Origin: Prostheceraeus crozeri
Lineage: Eukaryota; Platyhelminthes; Polycladida; Euryleptidae
Direction of reading: 5' to 3'
Length of the DNA: 64,000 nucleotides
Assembly: GCA_907163375.1 (NCBI GenBank)
Contig: CAJQUW010004580.1
Span: 806,001 to 870,000, forward strand
Shown here one piece after another: positions 21,381 to 30,500 of the stretch (positions within the stretch are counted from its first letter, which is position 1; the number at the start of each line of letters is the position of its first letter). The position numbers were made by a program, and so were the translations under genes. The notes beneath the pieces were generated by a model that saw only the letters and a program-made list of their open reading frames with translations, was not told where the DNA came from and searched no databases.

Positions 21381-24300
21381 CTAAAAGTCGATCTCACGAT
21401 CATTTGTGAGATCTGGAACATCAGACTCCGTAATGTTTTCGTAAAAGTCTCTAAAAGTCTCTGGCATGTTGCAGCACAACTTCATGAGATCACGTTTTTT
21501 CAGGGGATTAATGCCTCTCTTTTTTGTTTCATGTGGTACAGAGTTGAGTAAACTCGATAATGAAAGATGCCAATCCTTGGCAAGAGATTTCTTGAATATT
21601 TCGTTTTCTACAAATTCTCCTTCGAAGGACGATTTTGTATAGACTTTGATGGATCCTTTCCTCGCTTCAACAACTCTAACATCAGATAAACCACGCAAAC
21701 GGTTCACTGCATGCTTCATGTCAAATAACCAGAAATTCGTATGGTCGAGCGTAGTAACATTCATTTTTTTCCTTCAATTTTTTATCAAATTTACGAGACC
21801 ATCAAAATCATAAAAATCACCGGATTGTTTCATCTTCTTGGTAATCGATCCGTGCACGCTATCGGCTGTCATATACGTATGACCCACCTCGAGATATTTC
21901 ATTGTTATCTTTTTTGCAGATATCCGTGAATCGTTGATTATTCTCACTAAGGCACACAACAACAAACGGTTTTTATTTTGGGCGTTACAATTGTCTGCAA
22001 AAAGTATGATTTCATCAAATTCTGCAAATTTTAGAATAAAATGTACATAAGCCGAGGCGACATCCTTCGCTTTTCGGCTGCCTCGCCTTCATGCCAAACA
22101 ATACATGTTGAATCCCCTTCCTTCGAGACGTCGCTGAAAGTTTCATTAAATACGATAAGTTTTCTGCTGAAGACTGCGTCCTTGACATCAAGTATTGCCA
22201 GGAGCAAAGCGTTCTACATGTCGACAGAGACAACCTTCACATTTTCAGTTTTCGATCGCTCGCCATCGCTTCTCATTTCCTCTCTTGCTATTTTGCTTCT
22301 TTCTCTGTGCATCTTAAACTCATGACATTTGACATCACCTTCACATTGATGCTCACCTTTTCTTCTGTGGTCTTCGCAAATCGAACATTTATCACTTTGT
22401 GGACTAAGAAAGGAAATGTTCATTTCATGAAAAACGTTTGAAAACCAAGACAATGAGCATGGCTTTCCAATTTTGAAATGCTTTGCGCCACATGATTCTT
22501 CGCGGATAACGTTATGCCTGTCAATGAATAAATCGTACAATTTCTGTATAGAAAGTTCATTTGATAAGTATCTGCGATGGGGTGAGTGAGCCAACCGGTA
22601 ATGTGAAATCATGGGGTGAAATTCTTCTACGAACTTCTTTACCTCAATACGAAGCTCATTATGAAGCTTGTTGGCTGGTTCATGTCGACCTCTTTTATCT
22701 GGAGGCACCCCAAGGTTGAGTGATAATTCATTATCAGAAATATTGTCAAATACCGTACGGATGATAGAATCTGTGGAGCAGCCGATGGTAGATAGGAAAA
22801 ACTTTTTGCATACTCTGTGTCCTGCCAACATATACGACATGGATTTGAATTTTCGTTTTCTGGATGGCTCGCTGGATGGTGTTGCATTAACATTATCAAA
22901 AATAAATTCTCGGCCACCTTGATTATGTTTCCTTGTATACGAAACATAAATCTCTTGTCTTACTTCAGAAGATATCAAATAACAATTAAATATTTTATTT
23001 CTTGGCAAATTTATGTCATGATTGCATTCATCGAACACGACAGAAGAACATGAAACATCTAATACGTTGTCAGAAAAAGCAAAACTTGTCGTTTGACCAC
23101 TGTTAACAAAAGTACACGACGTATCAGGAGTGCTAACTTCAATCGGATAAGCGTAAGTATTGAACTCTCGACTATCAAGATCTACTAAGAAAGTCTCAGC
23201 AGAAACAGACGTAAGACGATCATGATCAGCGGATAGCACAGCCTGAGCAGGAACACACACTTGTGGATCAGAGGTGAATGTCTCAACAGCAACAGACGTA
23301 AGACAATCACGATCAGTTGAGAGCAAAGCCTGAGCAGGAACACACACTTGTGGATCAGAGGAGAAAGTCTCCACAGGAACAGACGTAAGACGATCACGAT
23401 CAGTTGAGAGCAAAGCCTGAGCAGGAACACACACTTGTGGATCAGAGGAGAAAGTCTCAACAGGAACAGACGTAAGACGATTACGATCAGTTGAGAGCAA
23501 AGCCTGAGCAGGAACACACACTTGTGGATCAGAGGTGAATGTCTCAACAGCAACAGACGTAAGACAATCACGATCAGTTGAGAGCAAAGCCTGAGCAGGA
23601 ACACACACTTGTGGATCAGAGGAGAAAGTCTCAACAGGAACAGGTACTGGACGATCACGATCAGTTGAGAGCAAAGCCTGAGCAGGAACACACACTTGTG
23701 GATCAGAGGAGAAAGTCTCAACAGGAACAGACGTAAGACAATCACGATCAGTTGAGAGCAAAGCCTGAGCAGGAACACACACTTGTGGATCAGAGGAGAA
23801 AGTCTCAACAGGAACAGACGTAAGACGATTACGATCAGTTGAGAGCAAAGCCTGAGGAGGAACACACACTTGTGGATCAGAGGAGAAAGTCTCAACAGGA
23901 ACAGACGTAAGACGATCACGATCAGTTGAGAGCAAAGCCTGAGCAGGAACACACACTTGTGGATCAGAGGAGAAAGTCTCCACAGGAACAGACGTAAGAC
24001 GATCACGATCAGTTGAGAGCAAAGCCTGAGCAGGAACACACACTTGTGGATCAGAGGAGAAAGTCTCAACAGGAACAGGTACTGGACGATCACGATCAGT
24101 TGAGAGCAAAGCCTGAGCAGGAACACACACTTGTGGATCAGAGGAGAACGTCTCAACAGCAACAGACGTAAGACAATCACGATCAGTTGAGAGCAAAGCC
24201 TGAGCAGGAACACACACTTGTGGATCAGAGGTGAATGTCTCAACAGCAACAGACGTAAGACAATCACGATCAGTTGAGAGCAAAGCCTGAGCAGGAACAC

Positions 24301-25867
24301 ACACTTGTGGATCAGAGGAGAAAGTCTCAACAGGAACAGACGTAAGACGATCACGATCAGTTGAGAGCAAAGCCTGAGCAGGAACACACACTTGTGGATC
24401 AGAGGAGAAAGTCTCAACAGGAACAGGCACATCACGATCACGATCAGTTGAGAGCAAAGCCTGAGCAGGAACACACACTTGTGGATCAGAGGTGAATGTC
24501 TCAACAGCAACAGACGTAAGACAATCACGATCAGTTGAGAGCAAAGCCTGAGCAGGAACACACACTTGTGGATCAGAGGAGAAAGTCTCCACAGGAACAG
24601 GTACTGGACGATCACGATCAGTTGAGAGCAAAGCCTGAGCAGGAACACACACTTGTGGATCAGAGGAGAAAGTCTCCACAGGAACAGACGTAAGACAATC
24701 ACGATCAGTTGAGAGCAAAGCCTGAGCAGGAACACACACTTGTGGATCAGAGGAGAAAGTCTCAACAGGAACAGACGTAAGACGATCACGATCAGTTGAG
24801 AGCAAAGCCTGAGCAGGAACACACACTTGTGGATCAGAGGAGAAAGTCTCCACAGGAACAGACGTAAGACAATCACGATCAGTTGAGAGCAAAGCCTGAG
24901 CAGGAACACACACTTGTGGATCAGAGGAGAAAGTCTCCACAGGAACAGGTACTGGACGATCACGATCAGTTGAGAGCAAAGCCTGAGCAGGAACACACAC
25001 TTGTGGATCAGAGGAGAAAGTCTCCACAGGAACAGACGTAAGACGATCACGATCAGTTGAGAGCAAAGCCTGAGCAGGAACACACACTTGTGGATCAGAG
25101 GAGAAAGTCTCAACAGGAACAGGTACTGGACGATCACGATCAGTTGAGAGCAAAGCCTGAGCAGGAACACACACTTGTGGATCAGAGGAGAGAGTCTCAA
25201 CAGGAACAGGTACTGGACGATCACGATCAGTTGAGAGCAAAGCCTGAGCAGGAACACACACTTGTGGATCAGAGGAGAAAGTCTCAACAGGAACAGACGT
25301 AAGACGATCACGATCAGTTGAGAGCAAAGCCTGAGCAAGAACACACACTTGTGGATCAGAGGAGAAAGTCTCCACAGGAACAGGTACTGGACGATCACGA
25401 TCAGTTGAGAGCAAAGCCTGAGCAGGAACACACACTTGTGGATCAGAGGAGAAAGTCTCAACAGGAACAGACGTAAGACGATCACGATCAGCGGAGAGTA
25501 CAGCCTGAGCAGGAACACACACTTGTGGATCAGAGGAGAAAGTCTCAACAGGAACACGGACTTCTGAATCAAGGTCACAAGTAGACTCTTCCAGGTTATC
25601 AGTCAATAAATTGGATAATCTGTAATCATTACAAGTTTTACGACTCAAGAAATCTGGTGAGCATTCATCGTCGGACTTCACGGATGGGCTGATGTTTATC
25701 GGAGTTGTTGACGTATTTCTTGTTGAAATATCGGGATGAAGCAAATAATATAGGCTGGTAGAATCTTTCGGATGTTGCTTTTTATCATCAATATTTGGAT
25801 TTAAAGCGTCTAAAACCATCCTTCTGGACCGTGAGTTCCAATTTATACCAGACATGGCGTTAATCAA
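21381..25867 (-). pseudogene. Sola-like transposase with giant N-terminal repeat domain
   Basis: From the Met at 25867 a frame of 1217 codons runs to a TAG at 22214. After about 100 residues comes a domain of about 27 repeats of 29 residues (25560-23195). The transposase core follows: SYMLAGHRVCKKFFLSTIG, VPPDKRGRHEPANKL, the paired-cysteine motif DKCSICEDHRRKGEHQC, and VKVVSVDM, which carries the likely first acidic residue. Past the TAG the same frame reads NALLLAILDVKDAVFSRK. After a frame change near 22080 it gives FDEIILFADNCNAQNKNR (second acidic residue), then EVGHTYMTADSVHGSITKKM. Another in-frame stop lies near 21774, and the frame ends at 21381. Core motifs match a widespread invertebrate transposase-like family; the repeat domain is not part of it. 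Confidence 0.75.
23195..25560 (-). repeat. Coding minisatellite: about 27 units of 87 bp
   Basis: Each 87-bp unit encodes a 29-residue repeat of the form VETFSSDPQVCVPAQALLST followed by DRDRLTSVP. The last four positions alternate mainly between RLTSVP, RPVPVP and CLTSVA types. Interior units are almost identical, while the two edge units carry AQAVLSAD instead of AQALLSTD, and the last degenerates. This pattern means recent expansion and homogenisation from inside. Because 87 is divisible by three, a second frame on the same strand also stays open for 797 codons; I treat that as a by-product. Confidence 0.95.
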
Positions 25868-26603
25868 AATTAACGCACCGCGTTCCGCTTTCGTACGAGA
25901 GAGAATCTATACTGATATTATAATTTTTGTCAGCACAAGTCATGTAGTCTAATTACTAGGCATTGTTCATCATTCACACACGCATGCGATATTCCACAGC
26001 ATGCCGATGCGTGGGAAGAATGATATGAAAACATAGCAATCGCCTCGATATCTTTGCTCAGAGAATTTTTCAAATTACTATGGTTTTGCTGTCAATTTAG
26101 AGAAATCATGAGAATTGCATGCATAGAAATTGCCGTGTCTCTTAAATACGTGGTTCTGCCTTGTTGAATTGATAGTTTTTAAAATACGTGGATCTGCCTT
26201 GTTGCGGATAACGATATTATAGATATCTTTCAAATACGTGGTTTTTGGCTTGAGGAATGTATTATAATAATGTTCTCCAGAGAAAAAGCAAAAATTAGCC
26301 CAAGATACTCTTTTATGATCAAGTCTAGAAGATAAACTATTAAAGTATGAGTCATTTCATACCTACAGATCAAAAATATATATTCCAAACTTCATGTATT
26401 TGTTAAATAAGCCAAAACCACGTATTTTAAAATACGTGGATTTGCCTTGTGACGGCCGATTTGGGAACATGTTTGAAATACATGAAAACCGATATCTATG
26501 TCAATGAAATTTTGTACACACAATAGTAACTGATCAAGCATTATTCAGCTAAAAGGAATTGTTTTTAGAATGATTTTTCTGCATGTGGGATGAAAACGGT
26601 TAA

Positions 26604-27120
26604 AGAAAAGTTGTTTCTCGTTAGGTGAATGCGTACACAAAATCTATATTGACAATAAGTGTCACGCAATCGTCAAGGTGATCGAAATATCCAATCAGAA
26701 ACTACGTCGAATTCCACCGACTCCGAGTCGCGCGCTTCAGTCATGGAAGAACTTGCGGACATGCGTGCTCTTCACATAAAGCTGATCCTTCATGTAAAGC
26801 AATTAGGCGCAAAATATCGAATGACGGTACAGATTTTTTTTGATGTAGTACAAATATATATATTATCACAACTGTTAACTAAAGCATTTAGCTATAACGG
26901 GACATTTTTGATGTTCTACGGTAGTTGTTCAATTTGCATTATTTCAGCTTCGGTGGACTGAAATGGTGAATGATTTTATGTGAAACTAACCAATGACGAT
27001 CGCCGTTATAAACTTAGTGTACTTGTCATCTTATAACAAGTGTATAGAATTTGCATTGAAGAATTGCGTTACTGATTACCTATTATAAATCACTCTTTAC
27101 TAGTTGCTTGTTATTACACA
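26604..27120. other. Right arm of Harbinger 1
   Basis: Sequence between the piggyBac and the right Harbinger end. It would be the promoter side of the Myb-like gene. A 100-codon plus-strand frame at 26659-26961 (MSRNRQGDRNIQSETTSNST) has low-complexity composition and no known relative. The subterminal motif CTTATAACAAGTGTA is at about 27032. Confidence 0.5.
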
Positions 27121-27147
27121 CTTGTTATCAATCGAAGAATAGGCCCC

Positions 27148-27470
27148 CTGGAGTCGTTCAAACAAATTCAACAAACACCCAGATTGTACTCTAAGTGGAT
27201 GCACCTTAAAAAATAACGGCTTGTGCTTACGGAAGAAAATAATTCACCAAATAACGTGTAATGTTTGCAAGGACAATTACATTTGAAGCACGATCAGATT
27301 TCTTCACACAAGGATAAAAGAACATTTGAACAGCAACTCCAGCTCTGTCTTCAAACATCTACGGTCTTGCAATACCACTGATATTTCAGTCAAAATTCCT
27401 ACATCTGACATAGACACCTGCAACATCAGAATGCGAGAGGCACTTTACAACAATCAACTAAAAAAAACAA
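27148..27470 (+). pseudogene. Penelope-like element, GIY-YIG fragment (copy B)
   Basis: Plus strand, about 27250-27470, encodes the tail of a GIY-YIG domain: TRIKEHLNSNSSSVFKHLRS, then a segment ending IRMREALYNNQLK. It is inverted relative to copy A at 13545-13975. The first 20-30 bases after the Harbinger (27151 onward) instead read on the minus strand as the continuation of copy A (LNDSS). Two related Penelope-like copies therefore lay head to head here before the Harbinger inserted. Confidence 0.6.
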
Positions 27471-27537
27471 ACAACACACAACGATAGGCCTAGTAGTAAT
27501 GATATGTGATGAATAGTAAAAGTAAAGTTTCACTCAC

Positions 27538-30500
27538 ATATATGTTCGTCACTTTCTCGAAGTGAGCGTGAGAACTTCAGTGTGTTCGAGAAAGTTTGCT
27601 CAATATTTGAAAGAATGTTCCCCATTTGCTCAGCCCGATTGATCTCATTAAGATGCTGAGGTATCCGATATGGCGTAGTTACATTGCGGCAGTATTCCCT
27701 TAGCACAAGAGTGGCCTCCCGGAACATCTGCAAATTAAAAGTTGGTTGATGAAATTATCATGCTTTTTCGAAGTATTCGTCAACCGTTCGGACGGTCATA
27801 ATTGCACATATTCAGAACATCATGCATAATGAAATTCATAATGCAACTACAATGTCATGATAAAAACAGGCTGAAGAAAATCAGTGACTTAATGTGACCA
27901 TGAAAGAGAGACGAAGGGTCCAGGAATCCAATTTCTTATAAAAATTGGTGGTAATTTCAATTCAACATTCATTCTTGTACTATGTTTTATTATACTGTAT
28001 ATGAAGTGTTACCATGTTGCATCCCACAAAAAAATGACATAAGTAAACATAATAACAGGAGACAACGGTTGGTGCTATGGCGTGAATAGGACGTAATTGT
28101 ATCAAGCGCGCTCCCACTTTCATTTATTATCTGCGATGAATTCAATTTCTATGTTCCCTATACATTTAAACCGAGTGCCCATGTATCTTATATCCATCAT
28201 TATTACTTGATTATTTGCGCAACTCAGTTTTAGTGACATAAGTACAGAAAAATTACTGCAATGAAAAATACATTCTGTGTATTTCCAATGAATTAAAGGA
28301 AAGTTGGTACTAGAAAAGTTTCTTGCTCATATTAACCAACTATTCACATTAAGGCAAGCTTTCTTTTCTATGCTTATCGTTTCAAAATTTGCCTTAAATT
28401 GGAAGAATTGAGATGTTAGTGGAGAATGGTAGGCAAAATGAAAATCATCATATTTATCAAAACAGAAATGGACATGCTTCATCAAGGTGGAGCAACATAT
28501 ATTGAGAGCAATTTGGCAACCAAAAATCATTAACATGCGTTTTAGTGCCTTTTCATGACCATTTACTATTTTAAAAAAGAGTTTGCATTTAGAACTATGA
28601 AATTTTGCACCAAACGCCCTAAATGTATTTTCTGGAATTTTGTACAGATCAACATTGTTGCATCAACCGCCCTGAAATGTGCTTCTCATTTAGCTGCTAT
28701 CCCCTTTGCTTCTCATTAGTGTGCACCAAGCGCCTCATCTATTATGATGATAATGACAACAATGGTAACCGCTTATTGAAAATGACAAGCCCCAATAATG
28801 AGAAGGGTGGGGTTAGATCAGAAATCATGAAAATTCAAATAAAATATGAAGTCATGAAAGGAGAAAACATTAACAATTGACAAGTACAACAAATAACTAG
28901 TGAAAGTTAACCATGATCATACAGAAACCATCATTAAAAAATCGACTCACGCATACAAAGAAGCGAAAACACCCTAGAGATAAAGGTGTGTGCTAGTCAC
29001 TGCAAATCCTTGTGATAATTACAAATGTATTAGACAAAACTAGGATTAGATAACCGCTATGCATATACTCGTAAATGCTAAACCCACTAAATGTCTAGTT
29101 ACGGATTGACTTGTGCGCAGAGCCAAAATTTCAAAATCCAATCTTGAAAACCTGCTGCCTACTAGAATCCTTGACTTCTCATTTGTAAAATAGAGGATTT
29201 TTAAGTTTGGTAAAAAAAATAAGAGAGAGCTGCACATGTGCATGCATATAGGTATATATACCTCAAAAATACATTTTTAGACAGCAACAGATACCAATAA
29301 TTTATACCTATCAGTAAAAAATTAAGTACAGAATTGATACCTATCACTTACGAAAATCGGTGTTTGTAATAAGGGGCATCGCAGAACCTCCTCCAGCACG
29401 GTTTGCGTCATAGCGTCGCTTTTCCGCTGTCCTAAGGTTGTCTCCAATCTAGAAAACACTTCATCCACCTTCATGACATTTTTGAGTGGCCACACAAATA
29501 CGAGTGACTGAAAGAGTCGACATGATTTACGTTTTTTGAATAAAATGATGCAGCACAATATTACAACAATATAGACAAAACAAGTTAATAGCTTGTGTTC
29601 ATGCTGATGCCATGTGTACCACATCAAAAGTTATTTTGCTATGCTATATACAATTTACTGGTTGAAATAAAAACGAATGTCATTTTTTCATGGCCTCGCC
29701 ACTTCTCTTAATGAATTTATATGTGGAATGAAATTGCATCAGACGGAAATGAGATTGCAAACAGAACCAAGCGGGACGGATCAAAAGATGGAGAAGTAAA
29801 AATAAATACATAAATCACAATTAGAAGAAATCAGTAGTAAAAAGAAAAGAAGTTTTTCCTTTTTTCTTCTTTTTTCCTGATTTCTTCTCATTCTTATTTA
29901 TGTATCTATTTTTACTTCTCTATCTTTTGATCCGTCCCGCTTGGTTCTGTTTCATTTGGACTGGTAAAGTGTTCAATTGTTGCTGTCATCTGTCATTGTC
30001 AATATGGCAAAGATTGAAAATTCCTGTTTTCGTCAGCAACGGAATTTCAGAGAGAAATTCCAGATTTTAAGAATGAAGTCACGCATTGAATTCATTCATG
30101 TTGTGGTTGTCATACACACTAGGGAGACTATTGATGCTACCACAAATAGAATTTTTCAGTGATGCTTAGTTCAGAAATTATATGGCCTAGAAGCGAGCGT
30201 CAGCGACGGATCGCAGAAACTGGTCATATTCTCTCGACTGGATTCAAAAGAAAAAAATCTGCGAATTGTACCTAGAGATCTGTTATTTGACTCCACAATT
30301 TTTAAGCTCTGATCATCTGCTTGCTATATCACACAATAGTTAGATTCAGCAACATCTTTACTTTTCATCTGTTGTGAAATTTAAAAAAGCAAACTTCGTC
30401 AGCGACGGAAACGTCAGCGACGGAAAATTTTTCCAGTTAAACGCTATGAAAGTTAGAGGTGATTTTGAGTCATCTATCTTTAAAATACCTTAGTAAAACA

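Larger units (their letters stand above)
19712..26458. mobile_element. Sola-like DNA transposon with 4-bp ATTT duplication
   Basis: The first 30 bases (CGGCCGTCACAAGGCAAATC, then CACGTATTTT) are matched exactly in reverse at 26429-26458. ATTT flanks both ends (19708-19711 and 26459-26462). Deleting the element plus one ATTT restores the palindromic piggyBac motif exactly. Length 6747 bp. A single large transposase gene reads on the minus strand. A 4-bp duplication and the transposase type suggest the Sola superfamily; I hold the superfamily call with moderate confidence. It is the innermost and youngest insertion of the nest. Confidence 0.88.
17136..26471. repeat. Three copies of a 25-bp palindromic subterminal motif of piggyBac 1
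   Basis: The motif CCCAACGTTCCCATTTGGGA followed by ACATG occurs at 17136-17162, inverted at 17480-17506, and at 19695-19711 continued at 26459-26471. Its core GTTCCCATTTGGGAAC is nearly self-complementary. One copy adjoins the left terminal repeat and one follows the transposase stop codon by about 17 bp. Repeated palindromes near piggyBac ends are candidate transposase-binding sites; that role is inferred. Confidence 0.75.
17128..26599. mobile_element. piggyBac element 1, inserted in Harbinger 1 and split by a Sola-like element
   Basis: TTAA flanks both ends (17124-17127 and 26600-26603). Immediately inside are matching terminal repeats: CCGTTATCATCCCA at the left and, in reverse, CCGTTTTCATCCCA at the right. 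A 25-bp palindromic subterminal motif occurs three times (separate entry), and one copy is split by the Sola-like insertion. Without that insertion the element is about 2.7 kb, normal for piggyBac. The transposase is on the minus strand. The insertion lies four bases upstream of the Harbinger Myb-like start codon. Confidence 0.85.
13976..27147. mobile_element. PIF/Harbinger element 1, carrying two nested insertions
   Basis: The left end GGGCCTATTCTTCGATTGAT (13976) is matched in reverse at 27121-27147, with matching continuing to ACAAGTGT. CTG stands outside both ends (13973-13975 and 27148-27150), a valid Harbinger-type 3-bp duplication. The subterminal motif ACTTATAACAAGTGTA occurs near both ends. 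Inside are the two genes usual for the superfamily, a DDE transposase (plus strand) and a Myb/trihelix-like protein (minus strand), converging. Without the nested piggyBac and Sola-like elements the length is about 3.7 kb. Confidence 0.88.

Noticed and set aside
23185-25578. A second 797-codon frame overlapping the repeat domain on the same strand (Leu-Ile-rich).
   Set aside because: It is open only because the 87-bp unit is a multiple of three and contains no stop in that frame. It ends at the array borders and has no homology.
26659-26961. 100-codon frame as a third Harbinger gene.
   Set aside because: Low-complexity start, no relatives, no splice support; more likely 5' noncoding sequence of the Myb-like gene.
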